Of a stretch of 64,000 bases of DNA, positions 25,712-34,513 are shown one piece after another. Source of the DNA: Lentzea nigeriaca (GTDB lineage: Bacteria; Actinomycetota; Actinomycetes; Mycobacteriales; Pseudonocardiaceae); contig NZ_JAFBCX010000011.1 of NCBI RefSeq assembly GCF_016907955.1, positions 165,675 through 229,674 of the forward strand, read 5' to 3'. Under the pieces are notes generated by a model. That model was given only the letters and a program-made list of their open reading frames with translations, made no database searches and was not told the origin of the DNA. The position numbers and the translations under genes were made by a program. The number at the start of each line of letters is the position of its first letter. Within the stretch, counting starts at the first letter, position 1.

Positions 25712-27070
25712 ATGCCATTCCAAGCCGGCTCGGCGAAAGTAGACGTGACGCCGCCGCCGACGGCGCCGTACGTGGGAGGTCTGCCGCGGCATTCCTTCTT
25801 CCTCGGGGTGCACGACCCGCTGTACGCGCGCGCCACGGCGATCACCAACGGGGAAACCGTGATCGTGATCGCCGTCGACGCGCTCGGCATCAACAACGAC
25901 ATCCTCGGGCCCGGCCGCGACTTCACGGCGGAGGTCCGCGAGCACATCGAGCAGCAGACCGGTGTGCCGCCCACGCACGTGATGATCGCCAGCTCGCACA
26001 CGCACTCGAGTGCGGAGACGGCCGCCACCCGGCCGTTTCCCGACCAGGCCTATCTGGAGACGTACCGGGACCGGATCGTCCAGGCCGCGCGTGAGGCGTT
26101 CGAGAGCCGGCGACCGGTCACCGCCACGATCGGCAAAGGCGCGGTGGCGCCCGGCACGCTGGCCGTCAACCGCAACGGCCACGTCTACCCCGGCGTCCCG
26201 CCGGAGGATCCCGAGGTCACCGTCGTGCGGTTCCAGGGCGACGAGTGGAGCACCGTCTTCTACCACTTCACCTCGCACCCGGTGTACGTGCAGGTGCAGC
26301 CGTTCGCGTCGGCCGACTACCCCGGCGTCACGTCGGCGCTGCTTGAGCTCAACGAACCGAACTGCGAAGCCGCGCTGTTCCTGCAGGGTGCGGCCGGCAA
26401 CCAGGCGCCGCCGCCCGACCCGCTGACGGACGGGAACACGTTCGACGCGGAGAACAACCCGAACTTCGAGGTCATCCGCAACCTTTTCGCCCACACCGAA
26501 CGCATGGGCATGTACCTCGCCGAGACCGCGCTCGCTATCCCTGGAGAGACCGAGCTCACCGGACCGGTGACCGCCGCCCAGCGCACCATCCAGGTCGACT
26601 CCCGCGAGCTGCCTGACCGGGCACCCTTCGCGGCCGAGCTGGTCGAACGGCAGCAGGCGCTCGCCGACGCCATCGACCGCGGCGCCCCGAAGGCCGAGAT
26701 CGTCCAGCTCATGGAGCTGGTGCAGGAAACCGAGGAAAGCCTCGTCGCCATCGACCGCGGCAGCGACCCCATCGACGCCGAGGTGCAGGTGCTGCGCATC
26801 GGCGAACTGGCCCTCGCCGGCCTTCCCGGCGAACCGTTCGTGGAACTGGGCTTCCAGCTGAAGGCGATGTCGGGCGGCGACCGCACGGTGCTGCCAGTCG
26901 GGTACGCCAACGATTTCCTCGGCTACCTCACCTACCCCGAGGCATGGGACACCCCTGTCTACGAGGTGAGCCTCGGCGCGTGGACGCGCATCGGGCGGTT
27001 CGGCGGCCAGCAGCTCACCGACTTGGCGAAAACCCTGGTCGACGAGCTCTGGACTACTCCGAACGAGTGA
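25712..27070 (+). CDS. Neutral/alkaline ceramidase-like hydrolase
   Basis: 452 residues. 'AGSAKVDVTPP' at the start and 'IASSHTHSSAET' with zinc-binding histidines in the middle are hallmarks of the neutral/non-lysosomal ceramidase N-terminal domain. 'FYHFTSHPVY' and 'FLQGAAGNQAPP' follow. There is no signal peptide, and the C-terminal immunoglobulin-like domain of true ceramidases is missing, so it may cleave another amide. It starts 21 bp after the GGCT-like gene and is probably in its transcript. Confidence 0.75.
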   Translation: MPFQAGSAKVDVTPPPTAPYVGGLPRHSFFLGVHDPLYARATAITNGETVIVIAVDALGINNDILGPGRDFTAEVREHIEQQTGVPPTHVMIASSHTHSSAETAATRPFPDQAYLETYRDRIVQAAREAFESRRPVTATIGKGAVAPGTLAVNRNGHVYPGVPPEDPEVTVVRFQGDEWSTVFYHFTSHPVYVQVQPFASADYPGVTSALLELNEPNCEAALFLQGAAGNQAPPPDPLTDGNTFDAENNPNFEVIRNLFAHTERMGMYLAETALAIPGETELTGPVTAAQRTIQVDSRELPDRAPFAAELVERQQALADAIDRGAPKAEIVQLMELVQETEESLVAIDRGSDPIDAEVQVLRIGELALAGLPGEPFVELGFQLKAMSGGDRTVLPVGYANDFLGYLTYPEAWDTPVYEVSLGAWTRIGRFGGQQLTDLAKTLVDELWTTPNE

Positions 27071-27156
27071 TACCGCGGAGATCTCGTATCCCAGGCGCCA
27101 GACCCTACTCCTTCTTCACGAGGGGTGAGGGAGTGGCAAGGGGGAGTTGCCGCAGG

Positions 27157-27185
27157 CGGCGGGGCCGACCGAAGTGGCCCCGCCG
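27157..27185 (+). terminator. Terminator after the ceramidase-like gene
   Basis: CGGCGGGGCC at 27157-27166 pairs perfectly with 27176-27185 over a 9-nt loop, downstream of the ceramidase-like gene. Confidence 0.75.
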
Positions 27186-27203
27186 CGGGGGACCCGCCTC
27201 TCA

Positions 27204-27229
27204 CCGGGCCTGATCACCACCAGGCCCGG
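27204..27229 (-). terminator. Terminator after the response regulator gene
   Basis: CCGGGCCTG at 27204-27212 pairs with CAGGCCCGG at 27221-27229 over 8 nt. It lies 4 bp beyond the stop of the minus-strand response regulator gene and pairs back to back with the plus-strand terminator at 27157. Confidence 0.7.
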
Positions 27230-27232
27230 CAT

Positions 27233-27856
27233 TCATCGTTCCCGGCTGCGCAGCAGCCCGCGCTCGTACGCCACCGCCACTGCGGCCGCCCGGTCCGAGA
27301 CGCCCAGCTTCGCGTAGACGTGCAGCAGGTGGGTTTTCACCGTGGCCTCACTGATGAACAACGCCGCCGCCACCGCGCGGTTGGTGGAACCCCTGGCGAC
27401 CAGCGCCAGCACCTCCACCTCCCGCGCCGACAACGGCTCCAGCACGGGCTCCCGCACCTGACCCAGCAGTCGCGTCACCACCGCCGGCGACAACACGGCC
27501 TCTCCCGCGTGCGCGGCGCGGATGGCGCGCTGCAACTGGTCGCGCGGCGTGTCCTTCAACAGATAGCCGGTCGCGCCCGCCTTGATCGCGGGCAGCACGT
27601 CGCGATCGGTGTCGTAGGTCGTGAGCACCAGGACGCGGCACGGGTGGCCGCGCAGTCGTTCGATCGCGGACAGCCCGTCGGAGCCCGGCATGCGCAGGTC
27701 CATCAACACGACGTCGGGCGACAACGCCGTGACGACGGCGACCGCCTCGTCGCCGGACGCCGCTTCGCCCACGACCTCGAAGTCCGGCGCCGCGAGCATG
27801 CCGCGCAGGCCGTCGCGGACGACCGGGTGGTCGTCGACGATCACCAGCCGGATCAC
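27233..27856 (-). CDS. LuxR-family response regulator
   Basis: 207 residues from GTG 27856, which overlaps the histidine kinase stop (GTGA). The receiver domain has Asp8-Asp9 and phospho-acceptor Asp53 in 'VVLMDLRMPG', with the conserved Lys in 'LLKDTP'. The C-terminal LuxR/FixJ helix-turn-helix ('LSAREVEVLALVARGSTNRAVAAAL') covers about 142-200. It pairs with the DesK-type kinase upstream and probably controls the ABC exporter at the head of the same operon. Confidence 0.93.
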   Translation of the reverse strand: MIRLVIVDDHPVVRDGLRGMLAAPDFEVVGEAASGDEAVAVVTALSPDVVLMDLRMPGSDGLSAIERLRGHPCRVLVLTTYDTDRDVLPAIKAGATGYLLKDTPRDQLQRAIRAAHAGEAVLSPAVVTRLLGQVREPVLEPLSAREVEVLALVARGSTNRAVAAALFISEATVKTHLLHVYAKLGVSDRAAAVAVAYERGLLRSRER

Positions 27857-29013
27857 GCGGGCACCCGTGCCGAGATCGCCGTTCCCGCACCGGGCTCCGA
27901 CTCCACGAAGAGCGCGCCGGACAAGCGATGCACCCGGTGGCGCATCGCGGGCAGGCCGAAGCCCGACGACGGGTGCGTCAGGTCGAAGCCCACTCCGTCG
28001 TCGCGCACGTCCAGCGTCACCACGTCCTCCATGTACGACAGGGTCAGGCCCACGCGGGACGCCGAGGCGTGCTTCGCCACGTTGGCAAGCGCTTCCTGGG
28101 CGGTGCGCAGCAACGCGACCTCCACCTCCGGGTGCATCACGCGCACGGCGCCGGTCAGCGTGACCGACACCGGCACGCCGTACACCGTGGACCACCCCGA
28201 GGCCACCTCGTCGAGCGCCTCGGGCAGGGCCGCGGAGTCGAGCGCGGGCGGGCGCAACGCGTGCACCGACCGGCGGGCCTCGGCCAGGTTCGAGCGCGCC
28301 AGGTCGGCGGCCACCGACACGCGGCGTTCCCAGTCGGAGGCCGACGCCGCCGACAGTTGCGTGATGATGCCTGTCAGGCCCTGGGCCAGCGTGTCGTGGA
28401 TCTCGCCGGCCAGACGGTGGCGCTCGTCCTGCACGCCCGCCTCGTGCGCCTGCACGAGCAGCTGGGCGTGGAGGCCCTCGTTCTCCTCCAGCAGCTCCTT
28501 GCGCAGCCGGGCTTGTTCAGTTGTCACGTGGCCGACGAACGTGAAGGTGCACGCCACGACGACGAACACCATCAGCAGCAGCCAGAAGGCCGGTGATTCG
28601 CCCGCGGGTGGGTAGCCGCCGAACAGCGACAGCGTCGCCAGCGCGGCCGTCAGCGCCACCACGAAGAACATCCAGCGGCCGCGCAGGAGTTCGCTCGCGT
28701 AGATGTAGACCGCGTACGACACCGCGCCGAACCAGTGCTCGCGCATACCCAGCACCGCGTAGAAGACGACCATGCCACCGACGAACACGGCCATGAGCTC
28801 CACGCGGCCGCGCCACGCGGGGTGCAGCGTGAACCACCACGCCATCCACGCGTAGCCGAACGCCACAACGCCGTACGTGATCAGACGCTCCGAACCGGAG
28901 TGCGCCGTGAAGATCGAGTACATCACCGTCGTCACGGTCAGCACGAAGTACGGGATCACGTGTGCGATGAAAGCGAGTCTGCGCTCCCACCTGTCCAACG
29001 CGGCCATGTCCAC
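27853..29013 (-). CDS. DesK/NarX-type sensor histidine kinase
   Basis: 386 residues. Five to six membrane helices occupy about 14-163 with almost no loop domain, as in DesK. The HisKA_3 box 'DERHRLAGEIHDTLAQGLTGI' places the phospho-acceptor at His206. The HATPase_c domain contains 'AQEALANVAKHASASRVG' and 'VRDDGVGFD'. Such kinases next to ABC-2 exporters often sense membrane state or a lipophilic drug. Confidence 0.92.
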   Translation of the reverse strand: MDMAALDRWERRLAFIAHVIPYFVLTVTTVMYSIFTAHSGSERLITYGVVAFGYAWMAWWFTLHPAWRGRVELMAVFVGGMVVFYAVLGMREHWFGAVSYAVYIYASELLRGRWMFFVVALTAALATLSLFGGYPPAGESPAFWLLLMVFVVVACTFTFVGHVTTEQARLRKELLEENEGLHAQLLVQAHEAGVQDERHRLAGEIHDTLAQGLTGIITQLSAASASDWERRVSVAADLARSNLAEARRSVHALRPPALDSAALPEALDEVASGWSTVYGVPVSVTLTGAVRVMHPEVEVALLRTAQEALANVAKHASASRVGLTLSYMEDVVTLDVRDDGVGFDLTHPSSGFGLPAMRHRVHRLSGALFVESEPGAGTAISARVPA

Positions 29014-29016
29014 GAG

Positions 29017-29745
29017 CTACTCCCAGCGGAACGCTTTGGCCGCGACGGTACCCGCCACGAGGCTCACCAGCCCCATGATCGCAAGATGCCTCCAATCCGG
29101 CGTGCTGCCGAGCCACGCCTGCTGCACCGCCTCCACACCGGGAGGCGAGTATGAGCCGATCTTCTGAACCACCGAGGGCAGCATGAACCGCGGCAGGTAC
29201 ACGCCGCCGAAGAACATCAGCAGCATGAACACCGCCGTCGCCCAGCCACCGGCCGCCCGCGCGGTCGGGGCCAGTGCGGCTATCACCAGACCCAGCGCGA
29301 ACGTCCCAGCCCCTCCCAGCACCACGGCACACGCCAGGCCGAGTGGATGGTGAGGCAGATCGACGCCGAAAACGACGTATGCCACCACGATAGTGAGGAG
29401 CACCGACAAGATCGCCGCGCAGAAGTTGACCACCATCTGTCCCGCGAGCAGACGCGCCGGGTGCATGGGTGTCGTGGCCAGCCGGCGCAGCACACCCTTC
29501 TCCCGATACGTCGCCACGACCGTCGGCACCCGCTGCAACCCGATGAACGCCAAGGTGAACACCACCAACGACGACAGGTAGCTGTCGATGAACCGCAGCC
29601 CGCCGAACTCCGGCAAGGGCGTCCGCAAGCCCGGAACCGCCCCCAGCACCAGCAGCAACAGGCAGGGGAACACCACGGCGAACAACGAGTTCAGCCGATC
29701 ACGAACGAACAGCCGCGCTTCCACCTCAATGATCCGCAACATCAC
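29017..29745 (-). CDS. ABC-2 type transporter permease
   Basis: 242 residues with six membrane helices and the ABC-2 pattern, including 'YREKGVLRRLATTPMHPARLLAGQ' after the first long loop and a C-terminal 'WLGSTPDWRHLAIMGLVSLVAG'. It pairs with the ATPase encoded immediately upstream, overlapping by 20 bp, to form an exporter, probably for a lipid or hydrophobic compound. Confidence 0.9.
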   Translation of the reverse strand: MMLRIIEVEARLFVRDRLNSLFAVVFPCLLLLVLGAVPGLRTPLPEFGGLRFIDSYLSSLVVFTLAFIGLQRVPTVVATYREKGVLRRLATTPMHPARLLAGQMVVNFCAAILSVLLTIVVAYVVFGVDLPHHPLGLACAVVLGGAGTFALGLVIAALAPTARAAGGWATAVFMLLMFFGGVYLPRFMLPSVVQKIGSYSPPGVEAVQQAWLGSTPDWRHLAIMGLVSLVAGTVAAKAFRWE

Positions 29746-30619
29746 GACCCCCGGTCAGCTCGACGTAGGCGTCGTCCAGCGAAACCTGGTCGACGCGCAA
29801 CCCACGCGCCACGATCTGCTTGCGCGCCAGCAAAGAAGTCACCGCGTGCAGCAGGTTCTCCGCCCCGCTGACGACGATCTGCTCCCCCACCTGAGAGACC
29901 TCGGCGACCTCCGGCAGCGCCTGCAGCAGCGCGACGTCCAAGAAAGCGGAAGGCACGAACCGGACGCGACAGGAACCGTCCACACGCGACACCAGCCCGG
30001 ACGGCGTGTCCAGCGCGGCGATGCGTCCGTCGCGGAACACCGCCACCCGGTCGCAGAGCCGCTCCGCCTCCTCCATGAAGTGCGTGACCAGCAGAATCGT
30101 CACGCCCGCCGACCGCACCTGCTCGACCACCGACCACGTGTCCCGCCGCGCCTGCGGATCCAGTCCCGTCGTCAGCTCGTCGAGGATCGCCACCCGCGGC
30201 GACCCGATCAACGCCAGCGCGATCGACAACCGCTGCTTCAACCCTCCGGACAGCCGTCCGAACTCCGCCCGCAGGTGCGGCGTGAGCCCGAGCCGCTCGG
30301 ACCAGTCGGCGGGCGACGGGTAGAACGACGAGAACAGCGACAGCGCCTCCCCCACCCGCATCCGTTCCGGCAGCTCGGACGCCTGCAGCTGCACGCCGAT
30401 CGCCGACCGCACCGACGCGGGAGGCCGCCCGAGCACGGACACACTGCCCTGGTCCGGTTTCCGCAGCCCTGCCACGCACTCGACGGTCGTCGTCTTGCCC
30501 GCCCCGTTCGGCCCCAGGATGCCGAAGATCTCCCCCTCGGCGACGTCGAACGACACCGAGTTCACCGCGACGCGAGGCCCGTACCTCTTGCCGAGGTCGC
30601 GCACTTCGATGATTGCCAT
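29726..30619 (-). CDS. ABC transporter ATP-binding protein (exporter)
   Basis: 297 residues. Walker A 'GPNGAGKTTTVE', signature 'LSGGLKQRLSIALAL', Walker B 'VAILDELTTGLDP' and the switch His in 'LLVTHFMEEAE' are all present. The C-terminal DUF4162-like extension is typical of DrrA/CcmA-like drug or lipid exporters. It is the first gene of the operon ATPase-permease-kinase-regulator. Confidence 0.92.
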   Translation of the reverse strand: MAIIEVRDLGKRYGPRVAVNSVSFDVAEGEIFGILGPNGAGKTTTVECVAGLRKPDQGSVSVLGRPPASVRSAIGVQLQASELPERMRVGEALSLFSSFYPSPADWSERLGLTPHLRAEFGRLSGGLKQRLSIALALIGSPRVAILDELTTGLDPQARRDTWSVVEQVRSAGVTILLVTHFMEEAERLCDRVAVFRDGRIAALDTPSGLVSRVDGSCRVRFVPSAFLDVALLQALPEVAEVSQVGEQIVVSGAENLLHAVTSLLARKQIVARGLRVDQVSLDDAYVELTGGRDVADH

Positions 30620-30676
30620 GCGTCCAGCCTCGGAGAACGCGGGCCGAAGATCATCGATCGGGCAGCGGGACCCCCA

Positions 30677-31603
30677 TCAACCGATCGGCTGATGCCACCC
30701 CTCCACCACCGCGGCGCGCAACGCCTCCGCCAGCCGCGCCACCGGCTCCGACATCGGCCCAGGCAGCCGCGCGAGCAGCACGCGACGCTGCTCGGAGGGC
30801 CCACCCCGCACGGGCAGCACCCGCACCCCGGCAGGCACCACCCCTTCGAGTGAGGCGGGAACCGTCGTGATCCCCAGCCCCGCGGCGACGAACTGCAGCT
30901 TCGCCAGCCAGTCACGGGCGGTGTGCGCGACCCGAGGCCGTTCGTCGAGCCCCGGCCACACGCCCATCACCAGTTGGTCACCGGTACCGGCGATCCACCG
31001 TTGCCCCCGCAGATCGACGATGTCAATGAAGTCGTTGCGCGCCAACGGGTGCGTGGCATGAAGCGCAACCCGCAAACTGCGTTCGACGAGAACCTCCGCC
31101 TCCAACGCGGGCGTCTCATCGTCAGGCGCACGAAACGGCGGCGACGAAGCGATCAACGCAACGTCCAACGTGCCCGCCCGCAGCGCACGTACCAACGCCG
31201 GCGTACTGCTCTCGCGCGTGACAACGGTGATAGACGGATGAGAGCGTCCCAACGACACCAACGCGCGAGGCACCAGCCACGCCCCGGCCGTGGCGAACCA
31301 CCCGAGCCGAACCGTGCTCTCGTTCTCCGAAGGCAGCCCGGCCAACTCCCGCGCCGCGGCATCCACCTGATCGACCACGACGGCCGCGTGCCGCAACACG
31401 AGCCGCCCGGCCGCGGTGAGCCGCACCCCGTCGTGCCGCCGCTCCAGCAACACGGCCCCTGCCGCCCGTTCCAGCGCCGCGATCTGCCGCGACACGGCGG
31501 ACTGCGTGTAGCCCAGCACCGTGGCCGCCGCTGTCAACGTCCCACGCTCGGCCACTTCTCGAAACACCCGCAGAGCGACCAGCGACGCGTCGGTGAAAGC
31601 CAT
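30677..31603 (-). CDS. LysR family transcriptional regulator
   Basis: 308 residues from ATG 31603; the longer frame upstream is antisense noise. The N-terminal winged helix has 'VFREVAERGTLTAAATVLGYTQSAVSRQIAALE', and the C-terminal substrate-binding fold is complete. It is divergent from a short-chain dehydrogenase gene only 70 bp away, its likely target. Confidence 0.92.
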   Translation of the reverse strand: MAFTDASLVALRVFREVAERGTLTAAATVLGYTQSAVSRQIAALERAAGAVLLERRHDGVRLTAAGRLVLRHAAVVVDQVDAAARELAGLPSENESTVRLGWFATAGAWLVPRALVSLGRSHPSITVVTRESSTPALVRALRAGTLDVALIASSPPFRAPDDETPALEAEVLVERSLRVALHATHPLARNDFIDIVDLRGQRWIAGTGDQLVMGVWPGLDERPRVAHTARDWLAKLQFVAAGLGITTVPASLEGVVPAGVRVLPVRGGPSEQRRVLLARLPGPMSEPVARLAEALRAAVVEGWHQPIG

Positions 31604-31644
31604 GACACCAACGCATACCCCCTCTGATGTTCTTGCGCTACTCG

Positions 31645-31676
31645 CATGCCTCGGAGCGGCATAACGTCGAGGCATG
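31645..31676. promoter_or_regulatory. Palindromic operator overlapping the SDR start codon
   Basis: CATGCCTCG at 31645-31653 and CGAGGCATG at 31668-31676 are perfect inverted arms with 14 bp between them. The right arm contains the ATG of the SDR gene, so a bound regulator would block initiation of that transcript. The divergent LysR protein is the obvious candidate. Confidence 0.55.
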
Positions 31677-32492
31677 ACAGTCGCACTCATCACCGGCGCC
31701 ACCCAGGGCCTCGGCCTCGCTCTGGCGGAAGGGCTTGCGCAGCACCTCGAGCCCACCGACACCGTCTACCTCACCGGTCGCGACGTGAACCGCGTCATGA
31801 CCGCCGTCCAGTCCATGCCCGGCGGCGGCGCGCGAGTCCGCGGCGAACTGTTCGACGTCGCAGACCCCCATGCGGCGCAACGACTTGCCGACCAGATCAA
31901 GGAACGCCACGGCGGCATCGACATCGTCATCGGCAACGCCGTCATGCGCGTAGGCCCCGACGACGAGCCGCGCGAGATCATCGACCACTACACCCAGGTG
32001 AACAACTTCGGCACGACGAGACTGCTGCGAGCGTTCGCACCCCTGTTGCGGGACAACGGGAGGCTCCTCGTCGTCGCCAGCTCGCTCGGCACCCTCCACC
32101 ACCTGGCGCCGGTCCTGCACGAGGGGTTCACCACACCGTCCACACTGGACGAGATCGACGAGCAGATCACCCGCTGGCGCGACGCCGTGAAAGACCGCCG
32201 TTTCGGCGCGTGGCCCGCGTTCGTCAACATCCCGTCGAAGGTCGGCCAGGTAGCCGCCGTGCGCGTGCTCGCACACCAACGCCGCGAGGAGGACGCACAG
32301 CGCGGCATCCTGATCGCCTCCGTGTGCCCAGGAATGATCAACACCCCCACGTCCGCCCTGTGGTGGGACGTCAGCACCGCCCCCACACCGGCACAGGCCG
32401 CGACCGCGGTGCTGGACCTCGCACTCGATCCGGTGAAACCCGAGCAGTACGGCGAGCTGATCCGCCACGGAGAGGTGATCCCGTTCAGCTGA
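31674..32492 (+). CDS. Short-chain dehydrogenase/reductase
   Basis: 272 residues. The cofactor motif 'LITGATQGLGLALA' is at residues 5-18 and 'VIGNAVMR' replaces the usual NNAG. The active-site Tyr-x-x-x-Lys is not in its usual form: the region reads 'WPAFVNIPSKVGQ', so the catalytic Tyr appears replaced, although Ser ('VVASSLG') and Lys are kept. It could be a non-catalytic or unusual SDR. The stop overlaps the convergent TetR gene by 8 bp. Confidence 0.8.
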   Translation: MTVALITGATQGLGLALAEGLAQHLEPTDTVYLTGRDVNRVMTAVQSMPGGGARVRGELFDVADPHAAQRLADQIKERHGGIDIVIGNAVMRVGPDDEPREIIDHYTQVNNFGTTRLLRAFAPLLRDNGRLLVVASSLGTLHHLAPVLHEGFTTPSTLDEIDEQITRWRDAVKDRRFGAWPAFVNIPSKVGQVAAVRVLAHQRREEDAQRGILIASVCPGMINTPTSALWWDVSTAPTPAQAATAVLDLALDPVKPEQYGELIRHGEVIPFS

Positions 32493-33075
32493 TGCGCTGA
32501 TCCAGCCCGTGCACGACCTGGTCGAGCAACGTCTGGATGACCGCCTCGTTGTGCTCGTTGCGACCCGGCGTGATCATCCGCGACGTCGCCTCGACCATGG
32601 CGTGCACGAGCATCGCCCGCAGCTGCGCGTGCTGCACCCCTGCGGTCTTGAAGACGCCGACCAACGGCGCCAGCAACCGTTCGTGCTCGGCCCGGATCTG
32701 CTCGCGCGACGCGTCAGGCAACGTGTGCGCGGAGAGCGCGACCACGGCTCCGTGGCTGCCGTCCGTGATGATCGCCAGCTCGGTGCGCAGGTAGGCCTCG
32801 ATCTTCTCGGGCACGGACGAGGCGCTGTCGACGGCGTCCTCGAGCTTGTCCGCCCACTCCGGCAGCGCGTCCGACACGATCGCGGCGACCAGTTCCTCAC
32901 GCGACCGGAAGTACTCGTAGAGGCTCGGCCGGGACAGTCCCACCCGTCTGGCGAGCGACGCGAGCGTCAGCGCCTCCGCTCCCTCGGTCGCCACGATCTC
33001 CCGCCCGGCGTCCAGCAGGGCGCGCAACCGGTTGGCGCGGTGCTCGGCCACGGTGTCTGCGCTGATCCTCGGCAC
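32485..33075 (-). CDS. TetR family transcriptional regulator
   Basis: 196 residues. The helix-turn-helix is 'ALTLASLARRVGLSRPSLYEYFRSREELV' at about residues 35-63. It is divergent from the monooxygenase gene, and the 79-bp gap holds two near-identical palindromes that should be its operators. Confidence 0.92.
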   Translation of the reverse strand: MPRISADTVAEHRANRLRALLDAGREIVATEGAEALTLASLARRVGLSRPSLYEYFRSREELVAAIVSDALPEWADKLEDAVDSASSVPEKIEAYLRTELAIITDGSHGAVVALSAHTLPDASREQIRAEHERLLAPLVGVFKTAGVQHAQLRAMLVHAMVEATSRMITPGRNEHNEAVIQTLLDQVVHGLDQRIS

Positions 33076-33098
33076 ACCCGGATCGTATCGCGCTTGAT

Positions 33099-33141
33099 TT
33101 CCCGACGGCGTGTTGGAATAGTTCCCGACAGAGCGTCGGAA
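33099..33141. promoter_or_regulatory. Tandem TetR operators
   Basis: Two 20-bp imperfect palindromes lie 3 bp apart, at 33099-33118 and 33122-33141. Both begin TTCCCGAC and end in GGAA (right halves TGTTGGAA and CGTCGGAA). They fill the gap between the divergent TetR and monooxygenase genes and end close to the ribosome site AAGGAGG of the latter, so binding should repress both genes. Confidence 0.7.
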
Positions 33142-33154
33142 TCAAGGAGGGCCC

Positions 33155-33481
33155 ATGTTCATCGCGACGAACCGCCTCTTCGTCCCCGCCGAGCGGGCAG
33201 AGGAGTTCGAGGCCCACTTCCGCAGCAACATGCGCACGTTCCTGCCCGGCGTTCCCGGCCTGCTGCGCAGCACGCTGCTCAAGCCGACCCGCGACGACCA
33301 GCCGTACGTGTCGGTCAACGAGTTCGAGTCGGAGGAGCACTTCCGCGCCTGGGTCGCCTCCGACTCGTTCCGCGAGGCGCACCAGCGCAACCGCGGCATC
33401 GCCAGGCACGTCACGGGTAACGCCGTCGAGACGTTCCAGCACGCCGAGGACATGGTGCTGCCCCAGCAGCGCACCGAGTAG
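33155..33481 (+). CDS. Antibiotic biosynthesis monooxygenase/IsdG-like protein
   Basis: 108 residues. The single ABM fold is recognisable from 'FIATNRLFVPAERAEEFEAHFR', 'VPGLLRSTLLKP' and 'YVSVNEFESEEHFRAWVASDSFREAH'. Relatives include heme-degrading IsdG/MhuD and small quinone-forming monooxygenases. AAGGAGG precedes the ATG. Control by the divergent TetR suggests a response to a small molecule. Confidence 0.85.
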   Translation: MFIATNRLFVPAERAEEFEAHFRSNMRTFLPGVPGLLRSTLLKPTRDDQPYVSVNEFESEEHFRAWVASDSFREAHQRNRGIARHVTGNAVETFQHAEDMVLPQQRTE

Positions 33482-33488
33482 GCGATGC

Positions 33489-33504
33489 TCCCCCGCATGG
33501 GGGA
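33489..33504 (+). terminator. Small GC hairpin after the monooxygenase gene
   Basis: TCCCCC at 33489-33494 pairs with GGGGGA at 33499-33504 over a GCAT loop, 7 bp beyond the stop codon. Confidence 0.4.
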
Positions 33505-33710
33505 CGACCGGTTCCTGCTCTCGTGGTCAAGGTCGGCGGGGAGCCGATCGCGCTGCCGTCGGACGGAGCCGCGACCCGCGGCTACCTCGCGCACGTCACC
33601 AGCTCGGACCTGCCGGACTTCCGTGCCCTGCGCGACCAGGGCAGGAACGCCGAGGCACTCACGTTGTGGCGTGGCAACGCGTTCGAAGACATCCACTGCA
33701 CGGCTTCGAC
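33505..33710 (+). pseudogene. Remnant of a SARP/BTAD regulator
   Basis: The 338-bp gap between the monooxygenase and DUF305 genes holds one frame that reads 'VKVGGEPIALPSDGA', like the first strands of a SARP winged helix. It then jumps to 'LPDFRALRDQGRNAEALTLWRGNAFEDI', the hallmark of a bacterial transcriptional activator domain. No intact start or full domain exists and the frame breaks soon after. I read it as a deleted AfsR/SARP gene; the rest of the gap shows nothing. Confidence 0.45.
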
Positions 33711-33819
33711 GCGAGCAGCAGGTGGTTCGCCGTCGAGATCGACGTGATGATCGCGTTGAGCGGGGGTGGCCGCCGGTACGGGTTTCGCCACGCCGATGTC
33801 GCGAAGGCGCGCAGCCGTC

Positions 33820-34428
33820 TCACAGAGTGGGCAGCAGGGCCTTCATCCGGTTGATCTCGTCGGCCTGCACGGCGATCACGTCGTCCGCCATCTCCTCGAC
33901 CTGAACGTTGACCCCGGCACTCTTCACGTCGGTGGCCATCTTGATCGCGCCCTCGTGGTGTTTGATCATCAGATCGACGAACATGCGGTCGAAGTCCTTG
34001 CCGCGCGCGGCGCCCAGCGCGTTCAGCTGGTCCTGCGTCGCCATGCCGGGCATAGACCCGTGATCACCGTGCGTGCCGATGGCGTTGAAGGTGCGCTGCC
34101 ACTGCTTCATGGCGCCGATCTCGGGTTCCTGGCTGTACCGGATGCGGTCTGCCAGGCCTTTCACCGTCGCGTTCTCCGCGCGGTCGGGCGCGAACCGGGT
34201 CATCGCGAGCGCCTGTTCGTGGTGAACGATCATCATCGCGACGTACTGGCGGTCAGCGTCGTTCGGCGGCGCCGGGACGGCCCTGGAGGCGTCGGAGGGC
34301 GACATCGTCGGCGCCGAGCCGCCGGGGGTGTCCGGCGCGATGATCGGTGCCGCCTTCGGTTGGGACGTGCAGCCTGCCAAAGCCACTACCAGCGCAATCA
34401 CCGCGACCCCAGAACGCATGAAGCGCAC
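33820..34428 (-). CDS. DUF305 lipoprotein
   Basis: 202 residues. The signal peptide ends in lipobox 'VALAGC' (Cys about 20). Two DUF305 motifs, 'MMIVHHEQALAM' and 'LMIKHHEGAIKMA', carry paired histidines, a ferritin-like helical pattern associated with copper or other metal handling. It faces the divergent LVIVD-repeat gene 85 bp away. Confidence 0.88.
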   Translation of the reverse strand: MRFMRSGVAVIALVVALAGCTSQPKAAPIIAPDTPGGSAPTMSPSDASRAVPAPPNDADRQYVAMMIVHHEQALAMTRFAPDRAENATVKGLADRIRYSQEPEIGAMKQWQRTFNAIGTHGDHGSMPGMATQDQLNALGAARGKDFDRMFVDLMIKHHEGAIKMATDVKSAGVNVQVEEMADDVIAVQADEINRMKALLPTL

Positions 34429-34513
34429 AATACCCTTCGAAAGGTGCTGGCCCTTAGCAAGGCGAAAGGGTCATACTCCCCCTCACCAACCCGTAACTGA
34501 GGGGGTACAAGCT

